Below are positions 26,350 through 37,834 of a stretch of 64,000 bases of DNA, piece after piece. The notes below the pieces were generated by a model, which was not told the origin of the DNA, did no database searches, and saw nothing but the letters and a program-made list of their open reading frames with translations. The stretch comes from Daphnia pulex (lineage: Eukaryota; Arthropoda; Branchiopoda; Diplostraca; Daphniidae). The first letter of the stretch is position 1, and every line of letters begins with the position of its first letter. Both the position numbers and the translations under genes were made by a program. The stretch spans positions 4,340,001-4,404,000 of the forward strand of contig NC_060026.1 of the NCBI RefSeq assembly GCF_021134715.1. The letters are read 5' to 3'.

Positions 26350-26978
26350 TGAAAACAGAAGATGGATCGTGGGCCTGTGAAAGGTATGGTTTGGTTTTGT
26401 TTACTTTTTAATTTGTTTTCTCTAAAATATTAATTCTAATAACAAATTTTTTTGTTCGTGCAGGTGCTCTTTTGTAAATAAGTCAACCGACTCTAAATGC
26501 ACCATGTGTGAGGAATCCGTAGGTAAGACTCCAACCAATTTAATCTTTTTTAAATTTTACTTTAATTATTGAAGTAATATTTGCAGAGCTCTTGGATGAC
26601 AAGTCTATTGATGTTTATGCCTACCATTACTGTGACGAGGCTTATGACGAATGTAACGACCACTATGATGTAGGAGAGGGCGACGATGAAGGAGATGAAA
26701 ATGTGAAGCAAGATCAAGGAGGAGTAGGAGGAAAAGAGGAAAAGGAGGATAATAAGACCAAGGAGAAAGCAGATGAGCAAGACGAAGAAATTGCAGGGCC
26801 AAGTCAAGCACAAGAAGAACTGAAATTACCAGACATGGCAGAACCCAGCAAAGAAAGAAAGAAATTTCTTCGTAAAAAGGAACTGAAGAAATCGGCTAAG
26901 GGAGCCAAAACAGCTACAACCCTGGACGAAGAAATAAATGGGAAACAAACCCGAAAACTCGGAATGTGCTGTTTGTGA
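26349..26978 (+). CDS. RanBP2-type zinc finger protein, divergent chimeric copy 3
   Basis: Exons 26349-26383, 26464-26522 and 26587-26978 form one 161-residue frame. Its ATG overlaps the stop of copy 2. The finger GSWACERCSFVNKSTDSKCTMC has all ligands plus the Asn. Exon 3 differs from the other copies: a Tyr/Asp-rich start, Glu/Lys-rich middle, then LKLPDMAEPSKERKKFLRKK. The last residues KQTRKLGMCCL are an out-of-frame reading of zinc-finger exon 2 DNA (AAACCCGAAAACTCGGAATG), so the gene end is a fusion with a partial neighbour copy. Whether it is expressed is unknown. Confidence 0.5.
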
Positions 26979-27080
26979 TCCAATCACTCGTAAGGTTTTT
27001 TATTGTAAGTTAATCTTACTAAATATATATATATTTCTTCTTTATTTTTCTTAGTTCTTATGGAGGACTTCTTCTGCTAG
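26940..27080 (+). pseudogene. Partial zinc-finger exon 2 and aborted exon 3
   Basis: From about 26944 the DNA matches array exon 2 from its middle onward, keeps the donor at 26989, the intron and the acceptor at about 27056. It then starts exon 3 (TTCTTATGGAGGAC) but loses similarity and meets TAG within a few codons. Confidence 0.7.
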
Positions 27081-27161
27081 TCATTCATTCTAAGAATTCT
27101 GAAATCTGAATTTAGAATTTGTTCAATTTGTTCTTATTTGATTTTTGATTACCGTAAGGAA

Positions 27162-27818
27162 ATGGCTGAAATGGGTGAAAAGCGAGAAGAATAGGAAGCC
27201 TGGCCCTGTGAAAGGTAAAGTAAAATAGTTAAATTAATTTCTTTTAGTTATTAACTTATTTTTTACTCATGCAGGTGCACTTTTCTTAACAAGACCGAAA
27301 ACAAGGAATGTGCTGTTTGTCATCCAATGCATCGTAAGGTTTTTTATTGTAAGTTAATCTTATTAAACATATATTTATTTTTCTTTATTTTTCTTAGTTG
27401 TTCTGGAGGATAATTTGACTCACTCAGAAAGTCCAGATTATGAAAAGATTATCAATGACTATCTAGCGGATGGTGAGGAGGATGGGTCAAGTGAGGGTGA
27501 TGAAGAGGTAGCTGGAGCCAAAAAGGATGAGCCTCAAGAGAAAACAACATCGGCAAATGAAAAGCAAGAAAAGGATGAGACCAATACTGCCGGCACAAGC
27601 AATTGGAAAAAGAGGAAGATTAGAAAGAGAGAGAGGGAACAAGCAAAGAAGGCCAGAGCCGAGTCATCTTCCTCCTCTTCTGATGACTTTGTTAACACTA
27701 CTTTGGCGGACCAGTTCAATGAGAAATGTGACTCCAGCAGTGGTAAGAATTTGTTTCTACTTTTATCTCAACAATTCCTAATTATCCCTAATTTTTAATT
27801 ATAGATGACAGCGAGTAA
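27162..27818 (+). pseudogene. RanBP2-type zinc finger gene, array copy 4 (in-frame TAG)
   Basis: The most complete copy: exons 27162-27214, 27275-27333, 27398-27742 and 27805-27818, 471 bases in one frame. The finger EAWPCERCTFLNKTENKECAVC is followed by the acidic segment, SNWKKRKIRKREREQAKKARAES, a Ser run, FVNTTLADQFNEKCDSSS and a terminal exon DDSE-stop. Codon 11 (27192-27194) is TAG, just before the finger. Unless a later ATG is used, only ten residues are made. AATAAA signals follow at about 27911 and 27932. Everything else looks functional, so the stop may be recent. Confidence 0.65.
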
Positions 27819-28019
27819 AATCATCTGCTACTGCTACTGCTACTGAGCTGAGGACTTCTAACTTTTTCATTTTTTCTATTTGTGTCTGTAGTCTTGTCTT
27901 TCTTTTTCCAATAAAATTTCTTTCTTTTTCCAATAAAATTGTCAAACTCAATTATTATATCTCTATGCTTAAAAAGATGTGCAAGTGGGCTAAGTCATGT
28001 TGATAAGAAAAATAGGCTT

Positions 28020-28265
28020 TCCTTAACGACCTTAACGAATAAGACCAAGGAGAAAGCAGATGAGCAAGACGAAGAAATTGCAGGGCCAAGTCAAGCACAA
28101 GAAGAATTGAAATTACCAGACATGGCAGAACCCAGCAAAGGAAGAAAGAAATTTCTTCGTAAAAAGGAACTGAAGAAATCGGCTAAGGGAGCCAAAACAG
28201 TTACAACCCTGGACGAAGAAATAAATGGGAAACAAACCCGAAAACTCGGAATGTGCTGTTTGTGA
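28020..28265 (+). pseudogene. Duplicated tail of array copy 3
   Basis: From AATAAGACCAAGGAGAAAGC (about 28036) the DNA repeats copy 3 exon 3 from 26751 onward with few substitutions, through the same fusion point into zinc-finger exon 2 and the same TGA. It lacks the copy 3 finger exons, so it is an orphan 3' module. Confidence 0.8.
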
Positions 28266-28550
28266 TCCAATCACTCGTAAGGTTTTTTATTGTAAGTTAA
28301 TCTTACTAAATATATATTTCTTTTTTCTTTCTTTTTCTTAGTTCTTATGGAGGACAATTTGACGCACCCAGAAAGTCCAGACTATGACAAGATCATTAAT
28401 GACTATCTAGCGGATGGTGAGGATGGGTCAAGTGAGGATGATGAAGTTGGAGCAAAAAAGGATGAGCCAAAAATAGAGAACACAACAGCGGCAAAAGAAA
28501 AACCAGACCAACAAAATGACAAGACCAGTGTTGCAGGCCCAAGCAATTAG
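28228..28550 (+). pseudogene. Array copy 5, finger-less
   Basis: A half exon 2 with its donor (about 28278) leads into an exon 3 from about 28342. The acidic segment reads normally but hits TAG at GPSN-stop (28548-28550), exactly where the basic WKKR tail should begin. No complete zinc finger precedes it. Confidence 0.7.
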
Positions 28551-28557
28551 AAAGGAA

Positions 28558-29154
28558 GTAAAAAGGAACTGAAGAAATCGGCTAAGGGAGCCAAAACAGC
28601 TACAACCCTGGACGAAGAAATAAATGGGAAACAAACCCGAAAACTCGGAATGTGTTTGTGATCCAATCACTCGTAAGGTTTTTTAATGTAAGTTAATCTT
28701 ACTAAATATATATATTTATTTTTTCTTTCTTTTTCTTAGTTCTTATGGAGGATAATTTGAAGCACCCAGAAAGTCCAGACTATGATAAAATCATTAATGA
28801 GTATCTAGCGGATGGTGAGGATGGGTCAAGTGAGGGAGATGAAGAGGAAGCTGGAGCAAAAAAGGATGAGCCTCAAGAGAAAACAACAGCGGCAAAAGAA
28901 ATGCAACAAAAGGATGAGACCAATACTGCAGGCCCAAGCAATTGGAAAAAGAGGAAGACTAGAAAGAGAGAGAGGGAACAAGCGAAGAAGGCCAGAGCTG
29001 AGTTATCTTCCTCTTCTGATGAATTTGTCAATACTACTTTGGCTGACGAGTTCAAGGAGAAATGCGACTCGAGCAGTGGTAAGAATTTAATTTTATATTT
29101 ATCTCAACAATTCCTAATTAGCCCTAATTTTAAATTATAGATGACAGCGAGTAA
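28558..29154 (+). pseudogene. Array copy 6, intact 3' exons without its own finger
   Basis: A short copy-3 tail plus half of finger exon 2 (28558-28676) precede a full exon 3 (28740-29078) and terminal exon (29141-29154, DDSE-stop). Exon 3 has the acidic segment, SNWKKRKTRKREREQAKKAR, Ser-rich patch and FVNTTLADEFKEKCDSSS. AATAAA at about 29248 follows. Without an upstream start and finger it is an orphan 3' half, or it could serve as alternative 3' exons for the finger exons at 25946-26108 if splicing skips the copies between. Confidence 0.6.
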
Positions 29155-29612
29155 AATCATTTGGGCATGAGCTCAGGACTACCCACTTATTCCTTTTTTT
29201 AACTTTTCGAAGCGAGTGTCTGTAGTCCCTTTTGTCTTTTTTTTTCAAATAAAATTCTCAAACTAAATTATTTTGTCTGAGAAAGAGAAAAGTGCGACCT
29301 TCCATGGCGCAGGCATAGTCAGTTGTAAGTTCTAACCTTTTGTGGATTAAAGAGAGGGGTGTTGGAAATAGGGGGGTGAGAGAGGGTTGCGAAACTTTGC
29401 GAGTACGGCATTGCAACATAAATAATTTTGCCGCGAAACAGAGTTTTGCCCCACAGCGCCATTAGCGACACAGCGGGTGTATTGGGAAACGGAGGGGGGG
29501 CTGCTGAAGGTTTGCCTTGGTGGAACCGCAAAAGGCGCTGACAAAAGACGATTCGAACATAATCGATTCCTAAAGTTAGTTTTCAATATCATGTCGCAGA
29601 ACCACTGTCGTT

Positions 29613-30236
29613 TTATTCGCTGCATTTTTTTGCGAAATTTTTGAGAGGAGGAGCTAAACGACGTAACATACATTCACTGTTTTTAACATCACATATAATC
29701 TTGTCCATCATATGATATTTTTCTTCAGTGTTTCCGCAAATAGAATCAATCATTAATTTAACATTTTCATGTTTTTCACAAACACATACGTTGTGGGATC
29801 CTGAAGCTCCAACTTCTATGACGTTCACAGGTCGAAGAGCGAAACATTTTGATATCCCGCATGACTTCATACATAGTTTTTTCACACAGTATTCTTTATA
29901 CTTGTAATATAATTCGTCAATGTTTATGAGGAGCAGTTGTTTTTTCACTTTCACCTTTTTTTCACCGGGATTTTCCCGAATGGAGACAAAATCATTCATC
30001 CCTGGCTGAACACGGGAATTTTCATCCGACAAATAAAAATCCTTCCCAATTTCTTCTTCTTCTGGAGATAATTTTCTCCCTTTTTTATTATCAGGAATCG
30101 CCAAAATACCCTTTTCTTTTTTTAGAATACGGGATCTTTTCACTTGGGAGATTGAAACGTAGAAAAAGTGTGAGGTTTGCTGTTGAGTCCATGATACAGG
30201 AGCTAATGTAAGTAGTGATAAAATTCCCTTGAAGTC
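29613..30236 (-). pseudogene. Transposon-associated protein fragment, copy 1
   Basis: A minus-strand frame of about 208 codons without a good ATG at its start; it opens after TGA at 30239-30237. It reads LLTLAPVSWTQQQ, QVKRSRILKKEKGILAIPD, KKGRKLSPEEEE, then IDELYYKYKEYC, SKCFALRPVNVIEVG and SHNVCVCEKHENVKLMIDSI. This block order is familiar from uncharacterised proteins multiplied in cnidarian and arthropod genomes and thought to be transposon-related; I cannot name the superfamily. The 5' part and any C-terminal domain are missing. Confidence 0.6.
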
Positions 30237-31105
30237 TCAAATTTTCTTTAATTTATCACATCGTTGTTGTTATTCATACATTAGCACTTCACAGTCGTTA
30301 GGCAAAACAGAATTTGTTTTGTCATTAATCTTATTATCAAAAACTTCATCAACAATATTTGCGATAGGTTCGTGCAACTTGAGAAATGCTTCTTGTAGGG
30401 GAGACCGGGGCTATGTGGGACATTTTTTTTCTTTACGCTGCCATTTATATAAAAATTCAAATTCCGAAAAAAATTAAAGTATAGGGGTGATTCCCTGGCA
30501 TTTATTTACATAATTTTTGGTAATTTTTTAAATTTTTTTCGTTGATTCGTTTAAGAGTTATGTGATGAAATGCCAACATGAAAAAATGCCGAAAAACAAA
30601 AAAATTTGGGTTAAATGGAACAGAGCCAGGGGTAAAATTGAACATCGTTTTTCTCTGCAACGGCTTAATTATATTTATTAAATAATGCACTGGTGAAAAG
30701 GAAATTCATTTCCCTTTCAGAAAAGCTGAATTTTTATTTATTTTATAAAGTAGAAGTGGAGATACTACCAAAAAAGTTTTCCGATCATTTTTCCTTTGTT
30801 TTTGTTGACAGGGGGCGTTTTTCTGGAAATAACGTTGATCTGGCAATACCTGTTTTACCCCGTTTTCCATGTCCCGTTTAACCCGAACCCAAACAACATT
30901 AAATAAACTAAATTATTAAATACTTAGGAACCCATTACAAAAACAAAATACACCAACTTAAACTAGAATAAAATTGCTATCAGATAGCTATTTGGGTTTT
31001 ACAAAAATATTGATTTAAGTATCAATAAAATAAAAAACTAAACGTCTTAAATATTTTTTCAGATTAGAAACATGTATAGTTTACTTGTAATTTTTAACAT
31101 TTATT

Positions 31106-32050
31106 CACTGAAACACTTGGTAATGGATTTTTCCTTATTATTTAGATTGCCATGTGTGACGAGGTATTGGTGGAAAATGCTATAATCCAATTATTCGACC
31201 TCTCCAACTATTCTGATAGTTTGCAAACCGAGGCAAAAGAGAACGCTATCTTTCGAAGTTGGTAATTTAAAACATAATTTATACTTTCTGTAAAATTTTC
31301 CCGTATACTTGCTTATGTGATGTATTTTTATGTTTTACAGACAAGCATCTAATGCCAGAATGATCGGTCAAATTTCCCAATGTGAATTTGCTGCCACAAA
31401 ATCCTTGAGGTGCTGTGAAATGAACACTGCAGAGCATTAGCACTATATGATGACCTTTACAACCAGATCGAAGAAGGAATTGTGTCAGCTCAAAAAGACA
31501 TTGAAGCAACCAAGAAGTAGTTGCAAGAAGCAAGACAGATTCGTAGGAATAAAATCGAATATGATGCTTTGGCTGCCATTATTCAAACACAGCCTGATCG
31601 AAAGAGCACCCAAGAGAAATTATCTCTATTGCGACAGGTACTGGAAGCCTCAGAATGTGAATGTCAGAAATTGGAAGCTAGATTAAAACAAAGACGCAAA
31701 CAATTTCACTTACTCATTTCAACTATCCAAGGATTACAGCATCTTCTCAACGATGATGAAGCATCCTAATTGTTTTTTTGTATGCATCCATATTCTCTAT
31801 TTTTAATAATGCTAACAAATACAAATCATTTGAAACACAAAAAAATCTATGTATGAATAAACTATCCAAACGATACATATCCAACAAGGAATCCAATACA
31901 ATATACAATACAATAATACAATACAATAATACAACACCAGCAGTTCTTCTTGAGAGGTCGAATAGATGGATTACAGCACTTTCCACCAATACCTCGTCAA
32001 ACATGACAATCTTAATAATAAGGAAAAATCAATTACCAAGTGTTTCAGTG
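31106..32050. repeat. Inverted repeat around the THOC7 fragment, copy 1
   Basis: Arms at 31106-31204 and 31952-32050 pair without gaps (for example ATG 31152-31154 pairs with CAT 32002-32004), with scattered mismatches. The right arm is a minus-strand copy of the first THOC7 exon, reading MFDEVLVESAVIHLFDLS. Confidence 0.9.
31152..31769 (+). pseudogene. THOC7: Broken THOC7 gene fragment, copy 1
   Basis: THOC7 is a coiled-coil subunit of the THO/TREX mRNA-export complex. The second half reads LQEARQIRRNKIEYDALAAI, QTQPDRKSTQEKL and LKQRRKQFHLLISTIQGLQ, aligning to the vertebrate QAKRIRKNRQEYDALAKVIQ and LRRKQFHVLLSTIHELQ regions; the first half contains ISQCEF. An intron (31262-31340) is retained, so it was not captured from spliced mRNA. 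Lesions: TGA across the exon junction, a frameshift after CEFAATKSL, and TAG before LQEAR. The same three are in the copy at 40802-41419, so inactivation predates the duplication. Confidence 0.85.
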
Positions 32051-32244
32051 GGAAAATTTTAGTATTTTATATTCCATCAACGAAATTGGCCAAGCTTGAA
32101 CAATCGACGACAACTCACTAACAACTATTTCTTGGATGTCAATAGATGTTAAGGGGTAAACAAACAGGTTTTGTTGCTTGCAATATTTTTTTCCAATCAG
32201 ATATACATCTCCAATATGATCCCGAATAATATTGTGGATTAGAA

Positions 32245-33420
32245 TTACAGTATGATCGCATAGAATTGCGCAATTATTAGGAACTTTTGTAGTCGCGCTC
32301 CATTTCCCCCATGAAAACCTTTCCTATTGGGATTCGACAATGATAATGAACTTTTATGGGACTGGTCAGGGCTGAAATGAACATTCATTTCTATTTCGTG
32401 TAAGTGTCGAACTAATTGTTTCAATGGCTTTTCGCTGTGTCTCAGTAGATGCTTCATGGTTTGGAGTTTGTTTTCAAAAGGAAAGGCGCTAAACCTGTCA
32501 ATATTTCCATAAAGAAGGATAAGGTAGGTGGATAAGGTAGGTGGATAAGGTTGTGAACATTGTAAGTGATAAAAGCTTTCTTAAAAATCATATTATACTT
32601 TCGGACATATGCGCGTAAAAGTCCTCTTGCATACTCCGAAAAAAGAATGCATTTAACTGGGTGTACTAAAAGTTTGATTGCTACGTGTAATAAGAGAAAA
32701 TGTTGCAATCCAATACCCATTCAGAAAGACTCCGTCTCACAGCTTCTTCATGAGAAACATCAATGTTCTCATCATTAAAATTGACAAGCCAATCATTTAA
32801 GTCTGGGATGGATGGATGATTCACTAACAGATTTGTGATAGGAATCATCGTTCTCCAAAAGTTCCTCCCAGTCATGATTTTCATCGTTCATGAAATGTTG
32901 GTAATCGGTGGTATAACCTGAAGCACCTGAAGCCTTACTGTCATCATCAAGAAAATTGGGATGGCCTGGGAAAAAACATAAATGAATAAGGATTGTGATT
33001 CATAATGTCTACTGTGTTACCATTAAACTCATTGCTCATTGATGTTGTACCAACACTTGCTAGAGGAAGATGTAAGTGTTCATCAGTGTTGATATTCTTG
33101 CTTGATGTAGTTTCACTATTGACAACTTCAGCTGCGAGTACATTTTCATCACCTAACATTAAACAGAAATTTATTAGGATGTCAATATACACCACATTAT
33201 TATTCTATAGAAGTAGTATTACCAATCAACTCTATCCTCAATGCTGGTGTAACACTTGTTGGTGATGGAGGCAAGTCATTGCTGATGTTCACAGTCCCGT
33301 CAGTTGCCTCACAATGAGTTCCAACATCATCTGTTAGTAAATTCTGACTTCCTATAATGAAAGTCATAAAGTTAATGAAGATTACAACACACCTCAGCCG
33401 TGGAGTAACATTCAACATTG
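32245..33420 (-). pseudogene. Transposase-like remnant, split and frameshifted
   Basis: In minus-strand frames: ILFSEYARGLLRAYVRKYN, YNVHNLIHL, then after a frameshift GNIDRFSAFPFENKLQTMKH and RHSEKPLKQLVRHLHEIE. The FSAFPFEN...PLKQLVRRL arrangement is familiar from invertebrate transposase-derived proteins with a DUF4218-like end. A CTACCTTATC tandem expansion (about 32520-32550) breaks the frame. Frames farther upstream (32681-33420) may be earlier exons but I cannot join them. Confidence 0.45.
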
Positions 33421-33837
33421 CATTTACTAAACATGGTTTACTAGAACGGAGTTTTCAATCAAATTTACTTACAAAGCAATCCATCAATGTATTTGTTTGT
33501 GTATTCTTTTTTACGTCTTAGTGTTTAACGGTTTCCCACTTCTATTTTCTTGGTCCTAACAGCATTAGGGTCATCCTGTTTTCCATCAGCCATCAGAACT
33601 AAAAAGCACACCTTTCCCCCTTTTTAGATTTCTTTTACTTTTTTCCATTCTCTTCTTCCCTCCCTTTCCCTCTTTCAACTTTCTCACCAGAATGAACAAA
33701 ATTAGAGGAACATTGAGCTTCCTCAGCTATACCTTCCGTCAATTTAAAATAAAAATATAAAGAGCAATTTGCCTGCTCAAGAAATTAACAAGCGTGACTG
33801 TATACCAGCAAACTAATACTTAATGATGGGAATTTCG
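33421..33837. other. No gene seen between two transposase relics
   Basis: AT-rich with a pyrimidine-rich patch around 33610-33690. Nothing recognisable. Confidence 0.5.
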
Positions 33838-35425
33838 ATTATTAAAGATTAACTGTAGACACATAAAGTGGCTTTAAAAGATCCAAAACATGTTTGTGTT
33901 GCTCCAGCTCAAAATCAGAAAGTCTAAATTTTTCCATCGAGTTATCACCCGACTGGCCGACGCGATTTAAAAACATTGTCACGGCAAACTGCAAATCGGG
34001 AAATCTCTGAAGCATCGAATAAGATGAATTCCATCTAGTTTTAACGTCAAGTAGCCCCACGGCTTTAACTCTTTGAAGCGACTGCGTGCTGCTTGTTTGG
34101 AATACACTATTGATACCTAAACCTCCGTCGGATAAAGACGAGTTTTCATTTTGTCCACTAGGTCGACCTTTCTCGCCTGGAGGATTAGTTTTCCTGGTCG
34201 TCGCTGGCGGAGTGGCCGTTGACAACAAGAATATTTTAGTTTAAGACAAGAGTCATTATACCTTACGCTCTTGCGAACTGGTTGTGCTAAAGCAGAGGCC
34301 GTTAACGGCTAGCCCGGTCTTTTTCCATTCGCTGATGTTGTAACCGTTACTGGCGAAACAATTTGTACAGGAGTCACAGGTGGAGAAGGATCCGACTCAC
34401 GAAATGAAGCCGAATAACATACTTTTACGCATTCTTTGAATTGCTTTCTTTGCTGGGGAGAAGCACGAACGAACTTGCATACTTCCCTAACGCGATCGAC
34501 GATAGAGGAAGGGTCAAAGTTGTCATCGCTGTCATCCTCCTGTTCCTTGCCACAGTTAAAGTAAAAAACATCCGTCTCTCGTTCCTCATCTTCCTCAATT
34601 GAAACAAGGTCATCTCTTGCATCATATCCAAGAATTTTTAATCCTGCCACGGCTAAGTTAAAAACGTGACCGGTGCATCCAAGTAAATTGTCGCCTGATT
34701 TGAATGTAGATACATGCTTTTCTATTTCTCGTGCCATTGTTTTGTTGTTTGAGGCGTTATCGCCCATGATACAAAACAGCTTGTCTTTAATAGCAAATTC
34801 TTCTAAGCTTTTTAACAAATAACTAGCAATATTTAACCCAGAATGAGCTCCGTTGACCTCTACAACATCAAGAAGAATTTAATTGAGATCAAAGTCATTG
34901 TAAATCCAGTGAGCTGTGATAGCAAGAATGGTCTTTGCGTTAGGGGACGTCCACAAGTCGCAAGTTAAGTTAATAGAAGAGACAGACTCAAGCAGCGCTT
35001 TAATCTTACCCCTTGAAAGCCAGAATTGTTGTAGCACAAAATCACTAAAGGAATCTGCTTTTACTAGCAAAGTAGCAAAGACTCTGCATGAGGTTGGCAT
35101 AAATGCAACAAATCAAAAAATGAATCAGACTCAACGATTTTAAAACTTAAATTTTTAGTCAAAATAAGTTTAGCGATCGCCTCTTTCAAGAATTTCCTGT
35201 TAAGACCCTAAAAGCCCCAAAAGAATAAATTTATTACGAAGATGCAGAACTGGATTTTACAGAAACTACCTAGAATAGCGAAAGGCCGTGTATTATAATC
35301 TCGTCTCTAACGGCTTGCACGGAGTCATGCTTAGAAATAACATGGCGTTGAAGAGATTTTGTCCCATTTCTCAAATGATGCTTACAAACTTTTCCACACT
35401 GTATACCCGTGTCCAAGATAACGCA
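33838..35425 (-). mobile_element. Degenerate hAT-superfamily transposase
   Basis: Reading leftward on the minus strand: a BED zinc finger at about 35420-35320 (QCGKVCKHHLRNGTKSLQRH, then VISKH); INLTCDLWTSPNAKTILAIT plus AHWI (the hAT catalytic-core start) at about 35000-34900; GDNASNNKTMAREIEKH and CTGHVFNLAV at 34770-34650; and DVKTRWNSSYSMLQRFPDL at about 34050. Each block is in a separate frame, and the hAT C-terminal dimerisation domain is missing beyond 33840. Terminal repeats were not located. Confidence 0.8.
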
Positions 35426-35489
35426 GCACACATCACACGGAATTTTTTTTCTGTATCAGTCGATTTATCTACTAATGAACGATTTTAAA

Positions 35490-36960
35490 CTCCAAAAAAT
35501 GCCCGAACCCAACTGGGTTTTTTACATGCTGCAATAAGTTGCCCTGCCATCGTACTGAGTAACTGAGCTTTAAATGAAATTAAAATTGTCCCTAACCCGC
35601 ACTTTAGTTTATCTTTTTCGCATTTTGCCTTGAAATACAAAAATAAAACACCTCGGGTTCTTTCATTAAAATACGCCCTGTAGTATTCGAACTCAAAGGT
35701 AATGAAAAATAAAATTTTGCGCTTTTTTACGGATTGTCAAAAATCTTTATATTTACACCCAACCCGTCTTTAAACCCGCCAAAAACTACAACGGGTCGGA
35801 CATCTATAAAAAAGTAGGCTGTAAATGACTCGCCTTTTTTAAATTTTATCTCGTTTGCGCAAACACACATAACCTGAATCAACGAACATAATTTTCAGTT
35901 GACGATTTAACGAAAAACAACATGAATCTCAAAAGGGCTTCGTTTCCACAATGAAGGACAAAACCAAAACAAGTAAATGATAAACAAAATACAATGTGTT
36001 CTGAAAAAGTTATAAAGAGCAATAAATGAGACCTAGGATCTTTCGCCAAAATCAATAAGGATGTTTTAATGGTATCATTAAAAATAATCAGACGATACAG
36101 AACAGAGCTTTCGAGACAAAAATTTTGAAAAAAGTACTTAACTGTACTTAATTACAGTTTGCGTTTTCTGACGGCCCTTAATAAACTACACGACTTATAA
36201 CTTTTAATTTGCTTGAAAATTAAGCTAGTATTTTTACGACCGGAATTTTTTATTCTGGTAATTTCCAAGTTCCGCAGTCGATCGCCAAGGGCGATTCCCT
36301 CCCGTTTACAAAATTGAAGCATCCTTCGGTTCCCCCTCGACGTTCTTTCTCTTTCGGCCATTTCGTTTAGTCATTTTCGATCTCGTGACGCCATCAATGA
36401 AGTGCAACAAAGTTAAAATGTTTCCGTTCGTCGATTTTTACTAGATTAGTGAGTGTCATGAGCTGGATTCTAATGGCTTCATTTGGTCAAAGTGTTCACC
36501 AGCAGAAGCTATCAGTAATGCTTACCCTGTGAGAGGGGTTTGTACTTTTACTCGTGTTCTTGTTCATTCCCTCCGTTCGACGAAAGATGATTTTGGTCTC
36601 CAACATGTACGATAAAGTTTATCCAGTGTTCAGTTTCGGTAATGTGCTCAAATTTTACTTGAGAACGAAACTATCAATACGTTTTCGACATTTTGCCATC
36701 TTTGAACATTTACGCTGTGCACCTGTTTGTCGTCATTTCAATATGTTCAAATTTCGTTCCGGCAGATCGATTTCCACCCAAGATTCTCGACGACGATCGT
36801 GTGTGCAGTTTGTATGTTGCCCCACGTCAATCCATCGCGTCCCACTTGGGCCATACCTTTTCTTATGATTATCGATAATGAATGCAAGATTGTGAACTGA
36901 GTCGGAAGGAAAATTTTTTGCATCACCCATGGGGAGTGGTAGTGCGGCAGGCTTACGACT
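35490..36960. other. No supported gene
   Basis: Two weak frames only: a basic minus-strand one of 69 residues (36361-36152) and a plus-strand one near 36690-36878 starting MPSLNIYAVHLFVVISICS, which looks like a signal peptide but has no supported continuation. Repeated CCCGAACC / ACCCGCC words around 35500-35800 are unexplained. Confidence 0.4.
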
Positions 36961-36984
36961 GGACTTGGATTAAACTATTACCGC

Positions 36985-37665
36985 GTCGGATATGGACTCA
37001 TTGAACTTAATAATTCTCGGTCATCCATGACTTCATCTCGCCAACGCAGGAGGAGAGGGCAGAGAAGCTGCGCCTTTGGTCAGCATGATCCACGTCGAGT
37101 GAGAAAGTGACGTATTTTTTATCATCATCGGCGTGGTAGTGGTCAGTTGCCTTTTCGAGATTGAGTGAATGGGGCTGCTGAAAAGTTTAAATAAAATAGG
37201 TCCTAGTACAGAGCAAGCTGTTGAACACAAAGTTGAAGATGGACTTCAGCGGAGGAGATGCCGTTATTGCATACAGACTGTCGACGGCCAGATAAGTACG
37301 AAATGAACCAAGATAAAATGGTTCCGGAGAGGCAAAAAAGTGAGCTTATGCGGTTGATGAGGATAGAATGGTCAACCGTGTCAAAATCAGCACTTTGATC
37401 GAGGAGGGCCAGCATCGCGGCATTGCCGTTGTCAACTACCAGCAGAATATCAGCAACTTTAAGAAGTGCCGTTTTGGTGGAGTGGTTTGGTCGGTAAGCC
37501 GATTGAACTATGACATAAAGATTGTGTGTGGCAAAATGTGCTGTGAGCTGCTTACACAACACTCTCTCGACGAGCTTTGAAAAGAAAGTACAGGAAAATC
37601 GCGGGAAGATAGTTATTTAGGTCATCAGGGCAGAGTGAAGACTTTTTCAGGAGAGGAGTAATTAG
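36985..37665 (-). mobile_element. CR1/L2-like reverse transcriptase fragment
   Basis: Minus strand, in shifting frames: PLLKKSSLCPDDLNNYLP, QSAYRPNHSTKTALLKVADI, ALLDQSADFDTVDHSILINR, LSGTILSWFISYLSGRRQSV, VLGPILFKLF, then HADDDKKYVTFSLDVDHADQ (YxDD box region) and FSALSSCVGEMKSWM. The order is that of the CR1/L2 palm. Frameshifts and truncation at both ends show it is dead. It abuts the zinc-finger-family tail at 37676. Confidence 0.85.
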
Positions 37666-37834
37666 AGAGTGATACACCACAATATGACTGGGACAACCTT
37701 AATTATGATGGAGAATTTGAGGACGATCAAGACGAGGACGATCAAGACGAGGATCAAGACGAACCAGAGAGAAAAGAAAAAGATGCAAAATCCAAAAAAG
37801 AAAATGTTGAAGAAGAAGCAAGAGCAGAAGAAAA

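Larger units (their letters stand above)
29286..32061. mobile_element. 2.77-kb duplicated unit, copy 1
   Basis: Near-identical in direct orientation to 38935-41694, with small homopolymer and tract differences. Contents in order: a minus-strand transposon-associated protein fragment, a segment beginning GTAGGGGAGACCGGGGCTAT at about 30395, and a broken THOC7 piece bounded by an inverted repeat. No LTR ends or transposase are seen, so it may be a non-autonomous element that picked up host sequence, or a segmental duplication. Confidence 0.8.

Noticed and set aside
36690..36878. Signal-peptide-like frame MPSLNIYAVHLFVVISICS
   Set aside because: No continuation, no donor with a matching exon, and it sits in transposon-rich DNA.
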